DNA of 64,000 bases, taken from Rhodospirillaceae bacterium. GTDB lineage: Bacteria > Pseudomonadota > Alphaproteobacteria > GCA-2731375. The position numbers were made by a program, and so were the translations under genes. The DNA is taken from NCBI GenBank assembly GCA_018701215.1, contig JABIWH010000039.1, positions 186,001 to 250,000 on the forward strand, written 5' to 3'. Under the pieces are notes generated by a model that was given only the letters and a program-made list of their open reading frames with translations, did no database searches and was not told where the DNA came from. Positions 33,940-43,682 of this stretch are shown here, in pieces. Numbering within the stretch: position 1 is the stretch's first letter; every line of letters begins with the position of its first letter.

Positions 33940-35048
33940 GCAACGCCAGCACAAGTAACGACAGGGATTTCAAGATCACGGTTTTTCCGGGCGACGGCAT
34001 TGGCCTTGAGGTCATGGATGCGGCACAGGCCGTTCTCGCCGCCGTTCAGGACAAGGTTGGCGGTTTCTGCCTGATCCACGATCTTCACGACGCAGGCGCC
34101 GGGCTCTATCGGGATACCGGCACGGCGCTGAGCGAGGAGTCCATCCGCGCGGCGGAGGCTTCCGATGCTATTCTGCTGGGCGCCTGCGGTCTGCCGGATG
34201 TGCGCTATCCTGACGGCACCGAGATCGCGCCACAGATCGATCTGCGCTTTCATTTTAATCTCTATGCCGGCCTACGTCCCTGCAAGGCGATCCCCAACGG
34301 CCCGAAAGCGCTAGCCGATCCCCGCGCCGACGATATTGATTTCATTCTGATTAGAGAAAGCACCGAAGGCCTGTTCGCCGCCCGGGGCAAGGGCGTGGTC
34401 ATCGAGGACCGCGAGGCCCGCGATACCATGGTCATTACCCGCGATGTTTCCGAAAGGTTGTTTGACTTTGCCTTCAATCTGGCGACCCAGCGCAAGGCCG
34501 CGGGCTATCCGGGCAAGGTTACCCTGATCGACAAGGCGAATGTCTTTTCCTCCATGGCCTTCTTCCGCAAGATATTTGATGAACGGGCCGTGAATTTTCC
34601 CGATATCGAGGCCGAATATCTGTACGTGGACGCCGCCGCCTTGAACCTGGTTCGCAATCCCTGGATCTATGACGTGATGGTGACGGAAAATATGTTCGGC
34701 GACATCCTGTCCGATCAGGCCGCGGCCTTGGTGGGGGGCATGGGTTTCGCGCCGTCGGCCGACATCGGCGACAACATGGCGGTGTTTCAACCGGCCCATG
34801 GTACCGCCCCGGATATCGCCGGCAAGGGTTGGGCCAACCCCACGGCAATGATCCAGTCCGCCGCCATGATGCTGGATTGGCTGGGCAGCCGTCATGGCGT
34901 TGACGCTTGTACAGAGGCCGGCAGGTTAATCGATAATGCCATGGAAAAAGCCATCTCCGGCGGACTGATCCGGACCTACGACGCCGGCGGCAGCGATGGC
35001 ACTGATAAGGTCGCCAAGACGGTGATCGAATTGCTGCGGAGTAGTTGA
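33936..35048 (+). CDS. Isocitrate/isopropylmalate/tartrate dehydrogenase-family enzyme
   Basis: A 370-residue NAD(P)- and metal-dependent beta-decarboxylating dehydrogenase. The N-terminal VFPGDGIGLEVMDAA and the substrate-binding Arg set (LRFHFNLYAGLRPCK) are present, and the family signature appears as NMFGDILSDQAAALVGGMG. The GTG start at 33936 overlaps the previous stop as GTGA and has GGGGAG 8 bases before it. It is probably not LeuB, as it is not with leucine genes; tartrate, malate-type or homoisocitrate-type hydroxy acids are likely. Confidence 0.82.
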   Translation: MSNASTSNDRDFKITVFPGDGIGLEVMDAAQAVLAAVQDKVGGFCLIHDLHDAGAGLYRDTGTALSEESIRAAEASDAILLGACGLPDVRYPDGTEIAPQIDLRFHFNLYAGLRPCKAIPNGPKALADPRADDIDFILIRESTEGLFAARGKGVVIEDREARDTMVITRDVSERLFDFAFNLATQRKAAGYPGKVTLIDKANVFSSMAFFRKIFDERAVNFPDIEAEYLYVDAAALNLVRNPWIYDVMVTENMFGDILSDQAAALVGGMGFAPSADIGDNMAVFQPAHGTAPDIAGKGWANPTAMIQSAAMMLDWLGSRHGVDACTEAGRLIDNAMEKAISGGLIRTYDAGGSDGTDKVAKTVIELLRSS

Positions 35049-35051
35049 GGC

Positions 35052-36068
35052 ATGGCGGTACGGGTCGCGGTCGTCGGTGCGGGCTATTTCGCCCAGTTTC
35101 ATCATGACGCTTGGGATCGGTTGCCGGGCGCGGAACTTGTGGCGATCGCCGACCTTGATGGAGACAGGGCTGGAAAAGCAGCGGCAGATTATGGCGTGCC
35201 GTCCTTCACCGACATCAATCAGATGCTGGATGAAACATCGCCGGATCTGGTTGATATCGCTACCCCGCCGGCCTCGCATCTGGAATTGCTCAGGGCGGTA
35301 TCCGCCCGGGGCCTGCCGGCGATCTGTCAAAAGCCTCTGGCGCCGACCTACGAGGAAGCCGTCGCGGTGGTGGAAACGGCCGAAGCCGCCAACACATTGT
35401 TGGTGGTGCACGAGAATTTTCGCTTTCAGCCCTGGTACCGCGAGATGCAGCGCTTGATCACGGCGGGCAAACTGGGTGCCGTGTATGGCGCCAGCTTTCG
35501 CCTGCGTCCCGGCGACGGTCAGGGGGCGCGGGCCTATCTGGACCGGCAGCCGTATTTTCAGCAGATGGAACGCTTTCTGGTGCATGAAACGGCGATCCAT
35601 TTCATCGATACCTTCCGCTATCTATTGGGCGAGGTCACAGGCGTCATGGCTCGACTGCGCCGCCTAAATCCGGCTATCAAGGGCGAGGATGCGGGGGTCA
35701 TCATGCTCGATTTCGACGGCGGCCGGACCGCGCTGTTTGATGGCAACCGCCTGAATGACCACGTGGCCGAGAACACCCGGTTGACCATGGGCGAGATGTG
35801 GCTGGAGGGTGCGGCGGGGGTGTTGCGGCTGGACGGCAGGGGTGGGCTCTGGTGGAAGCCGCATGGCGGCGAGGAAGCTGCCCATGATTATGCCTGGGCG
35901 GATGTGGGCTTCGCCGGAGACAGCGTTTATGCCTTTCAGGCCCATGTCTTGGAACACCTGGGCGATGCCGGCGTGCTGGAGAATACGGCCCGGGATTATC
36001 TGCGCAATCTGGAGATTGAGGAAGCGGTCTACCGCTCGTCCGAAACAGGCTGTTACGAGGATCTGTGA
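35052..36068 (+). CDS. Gfo/Idh/MocA-family oxidoreductase
   Basis: A 338-residue NAD(P)-dependent dehydrogenase. The Rossmann motif is VVGAGYF at the N-terminus, and the catalytic region has CQKPLAPT (Lys of the EKP motif at about residue 96; here CQKP). It oxidises a sugar, inositol or related polyol. It lies 3 bp after the isocitrate-type dehydrogenase. The gene's last 16 bp overlap the convergent DMT gene. Confidence 0.82.
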   Translation: MAVRVAVVGAGYFAQFHHDAWDRLPGAELVAIADLDGDRAGKAAADYGVPSFTDINQMLDETSPDLVDIATPPASHLELLRAVSARGLPAICQKPLAPTYEEAVAVVETAEAANTLLVVHENFRFQPWYREMQRLITAGKLGAVYGASFRLRPGDGQGARAYLDRQPYFQQMERFLVHETAIHFIDTFRYLLGEVTGVMARLRRLNPAIKGEDAGVIMLDFDGGRTALFDGNRLNDHVAENTRLTMGEMWLEGAAGVLRLDGRGGLWWKPHGGEEAAHDYAWADVGFAGDSVYAFQAHVLEHLGDAGVLENTARDYLRNLEIEEAVYRSSETGCYEDL

Positions 36069-36958
36069 AGTTTCGGTTCCAGCAAGACCAGCAACAAGGC
36101 ACCGCAGACGACGCTGAGCGCCAACAGCTCCCGCCAACCAAGCGGATCGTCCAGCATCAGGGCGCCGGAAAAGACCCCGATGACGGGGATTGACAGAGTA
36201 GCCAGGCCCGACAGCATGGCGGGATAGCTCTGTACCGCCTTGAACCACAGAAAGTAGGGGACGATCTGGGCCAGTACCAGGCCATAAAGGATGCTCAGCC
36301 AGGCTTCGGTGCTAATGGAGGCCCAGGGCACATGCGGCAACGTCGCCGTGGCGCCCAGGGTTACCGGGATACCGCCCAGAACCAATTGCCAGCCCGCGAT
36401 CAGGGCCACGGGCAGCTGCCAGTCATAACGCCGGATCGTCACCGTGCCGCCGGCGAACGCAATGGCCGAGAGCAGGCATAACGCGACACCCAATGGCGCA
36501 TTGCGCATGGCGGATAAATCCTGTGACAGCAACACCACCATGCCGGCCAGGCCCAACATCAGGGCAGTGCCGCGCAATGCGGTCAGGCGCTCACCCAAAA
36601 ACCAGACCGCGAACAGCATGGCCCATAGTGGCATGGTGTAGACCACGATTACCGCCCGTCCGCTGTTCATCAACTGGATGCCATAGGCCAGGGATATTTG
36701 AAACACCGTGATGTTGAGAGCTGCCGCCAATGCCAATGGCACCAACAGGTTGCGGGGCACGGCCAGGGAGTGACCCTGAATGCGCACGATGGTCAACAGG
36801 ACCAGGCCCGCGGGTATCACGGTCAGGGCACGCAGGGTCCAGGCATCCACTTCCGCCAGGGCAATGCCCAGCATGGGCCAGTTCAAGCCCCATAACAGAC
36901 AGGGCATACCCAGTACGACCAGGCCGGCACCATTTTTTGTCCCAGTCGGCGCGGCCAT
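36053..36958 (-). CDS. DMT-superfamily transporter (EamA)
   Basis: A 301-residue protein with 10 helices in two EamA repeats (about 15-140 and 150-290). The GTA..LGLAGMVVLLSQ and the closing ...VIGVFSGALMLDDPLGWRELLALSVVCGALLLV motifs are typical. Such proteins usually export metabolites or amino acids; the substrate is not deduced. It lies 8 bp upstream of folE on the same strand and could be co-transcribed with it, though there is no biochemical link. Confidence 0.85.
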   Translation of the reverse strand: MAAPTGTKNGAGLVVLGMPCLLWGLNWPMLGIALAEVDAWTLRALTVIPAGLVLLTIVRIQGHSLAVPRNLLVPLALAAALNITVFQISLAYGIQLMNSGRAVIVVYTMPLWAMLFAVWFLGERLTALRGTALMLGLAGMVVLLSQDLSAMRNAPLGVALCLLSAIAFAGGTVTIRRYDWQLPVALIAGWQLVLGGIPVTLGATATLPHVPWASISTEAWLSILYGLVLAQIVPYFLWFKAVQSYPAMLSGLATLSIPVIGVFSGALMLDDPLGWRELLALSVVCGALLLVLLEPKLHRSS

Positions 36959-36966
36959 GCAGTGCC

Positions 36967-37623
36967 TTAATCGTTGCCGCCGCCGCGGATCATGGCCAGG
37001 AACTCGCGCCGGGTGGCAGCACTTTTACGGAAGGCGCCGAGCATGCGCGAGGTGGCCAGCGCCGCGCCGGGCTTGTGCACGCCGCGCGTGGTCATGCATT
37101 GATGCGAGGCCTCGATCACCACGGCGACGCCCAGGGGCTGCAATACCTCCTGGATGGTATTGGCGATCTGTGCCGTCATTTTTTCCTGGATCTGCAGGCG
37201 CTTGGCATAGACCTCGACCAATCTGGCCAGCTTGGAAATGCCAACGACCCGGTGATTGGGCAGATAGGCGATATGGGCCTTGCCGATGATCGGCGCCATG
37301 TGATGTTCGCAATGACTTTCAAAACGGATATCCCGCAGCAGCACCATTTCGTCATAGCCTTCGACTTCTTCAAAGGTGCGTTGCAGAATTTCCACCGGGT
37401 CATCGTGGTAACCGGCGAAATATTCTCCATAGGCGCGGACCACGCGCTCCGGCGTGCCGGTCAGACCTTCCCGGTCGGGATCATCGCCGGCCCAGCGGAT
37501 CAGGGTGCGGATGGCTTGCTCGGCCTCATCGCGGCTGGGTCGGCGTGCCATGGCCGCCTGGCGTTCCGCCGCCAGGGTTTCCGCCAGTTTCAGTTCCGGA
37601 TTCAGATTCTTCTGCTTGTTCAT
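36967..37623 (-). CDS. folE: GTP cyclohydrolase I
   Basis: A 218-residue FolE. The zinc and catalytic motif SHCEHHMAP is present (near residue 110), followed by GKAHIAYLP and the GVGLSKLAR-like GISKLARLVEVYAKRLQIQE. The EASHQCMTTRGV motif completes the zinc site. It converts GTP to 7,8-dihydroneopterin triphosphate for folate and pterin synthesis. ATG 37623 (MNKQKN) has GAGGTGGG before it; the longer frame from 37662 is rejected. Confidence 0.95.
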   Translation of the reverse strand: MNKQKNLNPELKLAETLAAERQAAMARRPSRDEAEQAIRTLIRWAGDDPDREGLTGTPERVVRAYGEYFAGYHDDPVEILQRTFEEVEGYDEMVLLRDIRFESHCEHHMAPIIGKAHIAYLPNHRVVGISKLARLVEVYAKRLQIQEKMTAQIANTIQEVLQPLGVAVVIEASHQCMTTRGVHKPGAALATSRMLGAFRKSAATRREFLAMIRGGGND

Positions 37624-37715
37624 TGTCCCACCTCGTTCGTCCCTTGCCGCCAATTTAGGCATCGGAGAGGAAAGGGCAAGCGCAATGAGGCGACGCTATG
37701 ACAATTGGGACTACG

Positions 37716-37887
37716 CTAAACCGCCCGACATGGTGATGAAGTCCGCCACTTCGTCCAGGCCTGCAGATAGAGATGCAGGGCGGTGCTTGTATCGATACCA
37801 TGGGCCGCGCAGGTAATGGCCGTTGCCGCCAGGGTGAAAAAGACCGCTTCGTTGCGCCCGGTGCCCGGAATGGCCTTTGAACGAGGT
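37716..37887 (-). pseudogene. Possible frameshifted coding remnant
   Basis: Between the histidine kinase stop and folE the minus strand carries two protein-like stretches in different frames: GRNEAVFFTLAATAITCAAHG...LHLYLQ and then LDEVADFITMSGGLA before a stop. They would join as one short C-terminal peptide with a frameshift near 37757. There is no start codon upstream. It could be the remnant of a lost gene, or coincidence. Confidence 0.22.
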
Positions 37888-40212
37888 CTAGCCCGCAGCT
37901 TGCAGATTTGCCTGCTGGCTGCCATTGCCGGCATTGCGGACGCGGTCTTGGGGGAAGTGAAGATGCACGACCGTGCCGACATCGGGTTCGCTTTCAACCG
38001 TCAAGCTGCCGCCGTGCAGTTCCATCAAGGCCTTGGATATGGACAGACCCAGTCCCGTACCTTGGTAATTGCGGGTCAAACCTTTATCCACCTGCGCGAA
38101 CGGCTGCATGGCTTGGGCGAGCTCTTCCGGCCCCATGCCGATGCCATCATCCTGGATCGATATGGTTAGGCCATTTCCCGCGTCACTTCGCACGAAGATG
38201 TCGACATCCGGTTCCTCGCGTGAAAACTTCATGCCGTTGGAAATAATATTCAACAAGATTTGCCGGAACGCCCGTTCGTCGGCCAACAGGGCGGGCATCC
38301 CCGCCGGTATATCGGCCTGGATATGGCTGCTCTCGGCCGATTTATCGCCGTCGAGAAGGTTTCGGCAGATCTTAATATTGTCCGCAACGGACAGCTCTGT
38401 CTCGGTAAGTGTGTAATTGCCTGCTTCAATTCTGGTCATATCCAAAATATCATTGACGATATTCAACAGCTGCATGCCGTTTTCGTGAATATGGCCGACA
38501 TATTCGGTATTCGACGGGTCTCCCAAATCGCCAAAAATGCCCTGCTCCAGGGCCTCGGAAAAGCCGATGATGGCGTTCAGCGGCGTTCGAAGTTCGTGGC
38601 TCATATTGGCCAGGAAAGCGCTCTTCGAGCGGTCGGCGAGTTGGGCATGGTACATGGCCTCCTGCAGGGCAAGTTCGTGCTGCTTGCGCTCCGTGATATC
38701 CACCATGGAACCCGCCATATGGCTGATATTGCCGGTTTTGTCCACATCGCCCCGGCCCCGGCATTCCATCCAGATATAGCTGTCCTCGTCATGGCGGCGC
38801 ACTCGGTATTCCTGGTGGAAGACATCCGTATCGCCCTTCATGTATGCCTTCAGGGCAGCATTGGTCGCATCCCGTTCATCGGGATGGATAACGGAAAGCA
38901 AATAAGAAAGGTCGAATTCCGCCAAGGTGCCTTCGGGCATGCCAAGCCATTTCTCAATGTTCGGCGAGGCGAAGATCCGCCCTTCTTCCATGACCCACAG
39001 ACCGGCCGAGGTGCCCTGCAAAACATTGGCCCAGCGGCCTTCCTGGCGGCGTAACTCGGTCTGCGACTGCACCATCTCCGTTGCGTCCGAGGCGATGCCG
39101 CGATAACCGGTGAAGCGGCCATGCCGGTCCCATAGCGGTTTACCCGAAACACGCGTCCAATGCGGACTGTCGTCGCTGCTCTTGCGCTGGTATAAGAAGT
39201 CGCGAACGGGCAGGCGCGCGTTCATTTGCGTGAGATGACTGCTCCAAGCGGCCGGATCGAAATCCTCATGCACCAGGATGTCTTCCGTCTTTCTAAGTTG
39301 CGATTTGGCCGGAATGCCGATGATCGAGCCGACATTGTTTGAAACATGGATGAAACGCAATTCGGCATCCATTTCCCAGAACCAGTCGCGTCCGGATTCG
39401 GTGAAATCGCCCAGCCGGCGTTCGCTGCTTTCGATACCGCCGTTGATGGCGCGTGCCACTTGCCCGAATTCAAAGGTGCGGGATTCGGGTACCCGCGTTT
39501 TGCGGTCGCCGGCAGCATGACGCTGCACGATCCCGACAATCTTGTTTAGCGGCTGCAATATCTGACGCTGCAACAAGAAATAAGCCAAGCCGATACCGCC
39601 GAATACCAGCAGCAGGAAACCGGCGGCCAATTCGGCGCGCAGCACATTGACCGCATCCCGCGTCCCGGCTGGGTCCAATCGCACAATGACCGCGCTGTGG
39701 TATTCCGCCTTCGCGGCCCTGGTTGTATCGGCCGTGGAAGACGCCGGGTCCGTTGCAGGCGCGGCATGGCTGCCTCTATGTTCCCCCAATTGAACACGCT
39801 CGGCGATTTCGAAATCGCCATTGTCCAACCAATGTCCGGTAAGGGCTTCGCGCCAGTCAATTTTCTGAATTTCCCCGCGCATGCGGCGGGCGTAGTCCTC
39901 CTGTCCGGGCTGCGCTGTCACGACGGTATGCATGGCGCCGTTCTTCTGCCCATGCAGAATGACGCCCACGGCGCGAAAATCCGGCTCATCGCGAAGGATA
40001 TGACGCAGCAAATCATCCAGCTCGGCTTCGTCATGGGGTTTCATCAGCACATGATTGGCCACGGTCGTCAGGATTTGGCCACGGGCCGCCAGCTGTGCCT
40101 GGAATTGAGTTGTGACGGAATACTGAATTACCCATAGGCCAACGACGGCCACGATCAAACCGACGGTCAGCATGGGAATCAGAAATTTGCGCCGCAGCGT
40201 CAATTCACGCAC
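37888..40212 (-). CDS. Membrane sensor histidine kinase with two PAS domains
   Basis: A 774-residue sensor kinase. Order: TM1 at about 10-30, a periplasmic sensor of about 160 residues, TM2 near 190-215, HAMP, PAS 1 near 260-385 (FTESGRDWFWEMDAELRFIHVS), PAS 2 near 390-515 with a PAC tail, then HisKA (H539 in SHELRTPLNAIIGFSEA) and HATPase (N box FSREEPDV, G1 DDGIGMGPEEL, G2 GTGLGLS). It autophosphorylates on H539 and passes phosphate to a response regulator that is not adjacent, so it is an orphan here. The signal is unknown. Confidence 0.9.
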   Translation of the reverse strand: MRELTLRRKFLIPMLTVGLIVAVVGLWVIQYSVTTQFQAQLAARGQILTTVANHVLMKPHDEAELDDLLRHILRDEPDFRAVGVILHGQKNGAMHTVVTAQPGQEDYARRMRGEIQKIDWREALTGHWLDNGDFEIAERVQLGEHRGSHAAPATDPASSTADTTRAAKAEYHSAVIVRLDPAGTRDAVNVLRAELAAGFLLLVFGGIGLAYFLLQRQILQPLNKIVGIVQRHAAGDRKTRVPESRTFEFGQVARAINGGIESSERRLGDFTESGRDWFWEMDAELRFIHVSNNVGSIIGIPAKSQLRKTEDILVHEDFDPAAWSSHLTQMNARLPVRDFLYQRKSSDDSPHWTRVSGKPLWDRHGRFTGYRGIASDATEMVQSQTELRRQEGRWANVLQGTSAGLWVMEEGRIFASPNIEKWLGMPEGTLAEFDLSYLLSVIHPDERDATNAALKAYMKGDTDVFHQEYRVRRHDEDSYIWMECRGRGDVDKTGNISHMAGSMVDITERKQHELALQEAMYHAQLADRSKSAFLANMSHELRTPLNAIIGFSEALEQGIFGDLGDPSNTEYVGHIHENGMQLLNIVNDILDMTRIEAGNYTLTETELSVADNIKICRNLLDGDKSAESSHIQADIPAGMPALLADERAFRQILLNIISNGMKFSREEPDVDIFVRSDAGNGLTISIQDDGIGMGPEELAQAMQPFAQVDKGLTRNYQGTGLGLSISKALMELHGGSLTVESEPDVGTVVHLHFPQDRVRNAGNGSQQANLQAAG

Positions 40213-40326
40213 ATGTAATCCAATCAGAAAAGATCGAGCAAGCGTGTAATTACGCTGTCGGATCCCTAATCAATCCAATTGGCAATATTGCGGCTTCGAT
40301 GCTTAAAGTTGCGTTAATTCAAATTA

Positions 40327-42237
40327 TTAAGTGCCTGGAGCGGTTTCCGCGTAGCCAATGGCCTGCAAAGCCTCGGTAATCTCGTCCAAAATCACCGGGT
40401 CTTCGATGGTCGCGGGCATTTTCCATTCCTTGCCGTCGGCAATGGCGCCGATGGTGCCGCGCAGGATCTTACCCGAGCGGGTTTTCGGCAGGCGGGCCAC
40501 CACGGTGCAGGTCTTGAACGCGGCCACGGGACCGATTTCCGCCCGTACCTTGGCCACCAGTTCCTGGCAGATCGTTGCCTGGTCCCTGTCCACGCCGGCC
40601 TTGAGCACGACAAAACCCACCGGGGCCTGTCCTTTCAGGCTGTCAGCGACACCGACCACGGCGCATTCGGCGACATCGGCGTGACCGGCCAGAACTTCCT
40701 CCATGCCGCCGGTCGAGAGGCGGTGGCCGGCGACGTTGATGATATCGTCGGTGCGGGACATGATGTAAAGGTAGCCGTCCTCGTCCTGATAACCGGCATC
40801 GGCGGTCTTATAATAGCCGGGAAATTCCGCCATATAGGATTCTACATAACGGTCATCGGCCTGCCACAGGGTGGGCAGGCAACCGGGCGGCAAGGGCATT
40901 TTGACCACGATGGCGCCAGTCTCGCCGCGTGGAATCTCGTTGCAGCTTTCATCCACCACCCGGACGTCATAGCCAGGCACCGCCTTGGTCGGCGAGCCGT
41001 ATTTCACTGGCAGGGGGCCCAGACCCATGCAGTTGGAGGCGATGGGCCAGCCGGTTTCGGTTTGCCACCAATGATCGATCACCGGTTTTTTCAGCTGCTG
41101 TTCGGCCCATTGAATGGTGTCGGGATCGGCCCGTTCGCCGGCCAAAAACAGCGTACGGAATTTCGACAGATCGTATTTTGACAACAGCGCCCCATCGGGG
41201 TCGTCGCGCCGGATGGCGCGAAAGGCCGTCGGTGCGGTAAATAATGCGACGCAATTGTGCTGTTGGATCACCCGCCAGAATACGCCCGCATCCGGCGTGC
41301 CCACCGGCTTGCCTTCGAACAGAATAGTCGTGGCGCCATGGAACAGCGGTGCATAGACAATGTAGGAATGGCCGACCACCCAGCCCACGTCCGAGGCCGA
41401 CCACCAGACTTCGCCCGGGTCTACGTCATAGATATTCTTCATCGACCATTTCAAGGCAACCAGATGCCCGCCGTTGTCGCGCACCACGCCCTTTGGAATG
41501 CCCGTGGTGCCGGAGGTGTAGAGGATATACAACGGATCCGTGGCCAGCACGGGCACGCAATCGGCGGGCTGTGCCCCGGCCATGACATCGTTCCAATCAT
41601 GATCCCGGCCTGCGATCAGCGTTGCGGTTTCCTGTTCCCGTTGCAGGATAACGCAGGCGTCGGGATCGTGGCTGGAGAGCTCGATGGCGCCGTCCAGCAA
41701 TGGTTTGTAGGGGATGACGCGGCCCGGCTCGATCCCGCAGGAGGCCGAGATGATCACTTTCGGGCGGCAGTCATCGATGCGGGTGGCCAGCTCGTTCGGG
41801 GCGAAGCCGCCAAAGACAACCGAATGCACGGCGCCGATGCGGGCGCAGGCCAGCATGGCGACCATGGTTTCGGGCACCATGGGCATATAGATGATCACCC
41901 TGTCGCCCTTGTCCACGCCCAAACCCCGCAGCATGCCGGCGCATTGGGCGACCTGTGCCTTCAATTCGTTGTAGCTGATGATGCGCCCGCTGTCGGTAAT
42001 GGGCGAATCGTAGATGATTGCCGCCTGCGTGCCGCGCCCGGCCTCTACATGGCGGTCGACGGCGTTGTAGCAGGTGTTGGTCTGGGCCCCGGGGAACCAG
42101 CGGTAAAACGGCGGCTTGCTATCATCCAGGACCTTGTCCCAGGTCTTGATCCAATGAATATCCTGGGCCGCCTCGGCCCAAAACGCGGTTGGGTCATTCT
42201 GCCAGGCGGCATATGTTTCATCGTATCCATGGGCCAT
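40327..42237 (-). CDS. prpE: Propionyl-CoA / acyl-CoA synthetase
   Basis: A 636-residue AMP-forming acyl-CoA synthetase, full length for PrpE/Acs. The P-loop is YTSGTTGIPKGVV and the acetyladenylate motif YKTADAGYQDEDGYLYIMSRTDDIINVAGHR is present, followed by the acetyl-target lysine in KTRSGKILRG. The opening (YDETYAAWQNDPTAFW) resembles PrpE better than Acs. It activates propionate or acetate. ATG 42237 has GAAGGA 7 bases before it. It is divergent from the cyclase, with only 47 bp between starts. Confidence 0.88.
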   Translation of the reverse strand: MAHGYDETYAAWQNDPTAFWAEAAQDIHWIKTWDKVLDDSKPPFYRWFPGAQTNTCYNAVDRHVEAGRGTQAAIIYDSPITDSGRIISYNELKAQVAQCAGMLRGLGVDKGDRVIIYMPMVPETMVAMLACARIGAVHSVVFGGFAPNELATRIDDCRPKVIISASCGIEPGRVIPYKPLLDGAIELSSHDPDACVILQREQETATLIAGRDHDWNDVMAGAQPADCVPVLATDPLYILYTSGTTGIPKGVVRDNGGHLVALKWSMKNIYDVDPGEVWWSASDVGWVVGHSYIVYAPLFHGATTILFEGKPVGTPDAGVFWRVIQQHNCVALFTAPTAFRAIRRDDPDGALLSKYDLSKFRTLFLAGERADPDTIQWAEQQLKKPVIDHWWQTETGWPIASNCMGLGPLPVKYGSPTKAVPGYDVRVVDESCNEIPRGETGAIVVKMPLPPGCLPTLWQADDRYVESYMAEFPGYYKTADAGYQDEDGYLYIMSRTDDIINVAGHRLSTGGMEEVLAGHADVAECAVVGVADSLKGQAPVGFVVLKAGVDRDQATICQELVAKVRAEIGPVAAFKTCTVVARLPKTRSGKILRGTIGAIADGKEWKMPATIEDPVILDEITEALQAIGYAETAPGT

Positions 42238-42284
42238 GGTGATATCCTTCGAAATCTTCGTCATGCTCTACTGTCTTACCTATT

Positions 42285-43682
42285 ATGAAGGTGCAACCTG
42301 GGCAAGTCATGATCGATAACAATAGCGTTGCCGAAAACAGGGTGCCGGTGATCGAGGCGGCACTGCGGGCCGAGGAACTGGCGGGGCTGCGCCTGGCGAC
42401 CCAAGCCCGCGCGGGCGCCATGCTGGCCATCACGGCCATGATCATGATCCTGCAGCCTTGGCCTTACAACGCCGCCAACGGCGGTATGATGTTGTTGTTC
42501 GCTGGCCTGGGCGGGCTGCATTATGCGGTTATGGTTAGGTCGCGGAGTGCCTGGCCCGGTTACCTCTTTCCCAGCCTTGATGTGATCTTCTATGTGGTGA
42601 TGCTGTTCGTCATCAATCCGGCGATGTGGCCGGGCTTGCGGCCGGAAGTTCTCTATTTCTACGGCTCGGCGCCGTTCCTGATGGTGCTAATGGCGACGAC
42701 GGCGTTGTCATATGCGGTCCGGCCATTGTTGTGGTTCGGTGCGTTCGCGGCCGCGGTCTGGCTTGGCTCGCTGGTCTGGATGGCACAGCAACCGGGAACC
42801 ATTGCAATTATGGGTCAGGCACTGCGCGGTGGCGCGGCGCAGCCCCCAGGCCTGCATATCGATATAAAGTCGGTGATGTTCGTGGCAATTCCGCGCATCG
42901 TCGAGGCCTGCTACTTCCTGCTTGGCGCCACGGTGTTGGCGGTGGTGGTCTGGCGCTCCCGCCGCCTGGTTGCCCGCCAGGCCGCCGCCATGCGCGAACG
43001 GACCAATCTGGCGCGCTATTTTTCGCCCAATATGGTCGAGGAACTGGCCAGCACGGACGAGCCCCTGGGCGCCGTTCGCCAACAGGATGTCGCCGTCCTG
43101 TTCATTGATATTGTCGGCTTTACGGCCTTGTCCGAGGATCTGCCCCCTGAACAGGTGATCGATTTGTTGCGTGATTTCCATGGCCGCATGGCGGCAACGA
43201 TTTTTGCCCACGGCGGTACCATCGACAAGTATCTCGGCGATGGCCTGATGGCCACGTTCGGTACGCCCTGGCCTGGCGAACGGGATGCGGCGGACGCCCT
43301 GGCCTGCAGCGTTGCCATGGAAAACGAGCTAGGGCAGTGGAACGAAGCGCGCCGGGACCTGGGCCTGGATACGGTGGAGGCCGGCATCGGCATCCATTGC
43401 GGTCCGGTAGTGGTCGGTGACATGGGCGGCGAAGGGGCGCTGGAGTTCGCCGTCATCGGCGATACGGTGAATGTTGCCGCCCGCTTGGAAGCTTTGAGCC
43501 GTGGTTTGGGCGCGGACATCGTCATCAGCGCCGATTTGGCCGCCGCCGCCCGGGCGCAGGGCGGCGCCGCCAATCTGGACGCCTTTCAAACCGCGCCGTC
43601 CCAGACCTTGCGCAACCGGGCCCAGCCAGTGGACCTGTTGTGCCGTCCGCGCTCAGGCCTCGGGGACGTAGAGCGGGGGTAG
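42285..43682 (+). CDS. Membrane adenylate cyclase (class III)
   Basis: A 465-residue protein. About six membrane helices at residues 45-230 precede a cytoplasmic class III cyclase domain at about 255-430. The metal-binding Asp residues are in VLFIDIVGFT and GDGLMATFGTP; the substrate-specifying region contains IGDTVNVAARLEALS, the common adenylate type. It makes cAMP from ATP, probably in response to a membrane signal. The start could be the ATG at 42309 instead. The final 30 bp overlap the convergent thioesterase. Confidence 0.88.
   Translation: MKVQPGQVMIDNNSVAENRVPVIEAALRAEELAGLRLATQARAGAMLAITAMIMILQPWPYNAANGGMMLLFAGLGGLHYAVMVRSRSAWPGYLFPSLDVIFYVVMLFVINPAMWPGLRPEVLYFYGSAPFLMVLMATTALSYAVRPLLWFGAFAAAVWLGSLVWMAQQPGTIAIMGQALRGGAAQPPGLHIDIKSVMFVAIPRIVEACYFLLGATVLAVVVWRSRRLVARQAAAMRERTNLARYFSPNMVEELASTDEPLGAVRQQDVAVLFIDIVGFTALSEDLPPEQVIDLLRDFHGRMAATIFAHGGTIDKYLGDGLMATFGTPWPGERDAADALACSVAMENELGQWNEARRDLGLDTVEAGIGIHCGPVVVGDMGGEGALEFAVIGDTVNVAARLEALSRGLGADIVISADLAAAARAQGGAANLDAFQTAPSQTLRNRAQPVDLLCRPRSGLGDVERG

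Noticed and set aside
36730..37701. 323-codon plus-strand frame across the EamA transporter and folE
   Set aside because: It spans two real genes on the other strand and shows no domain or start signal.
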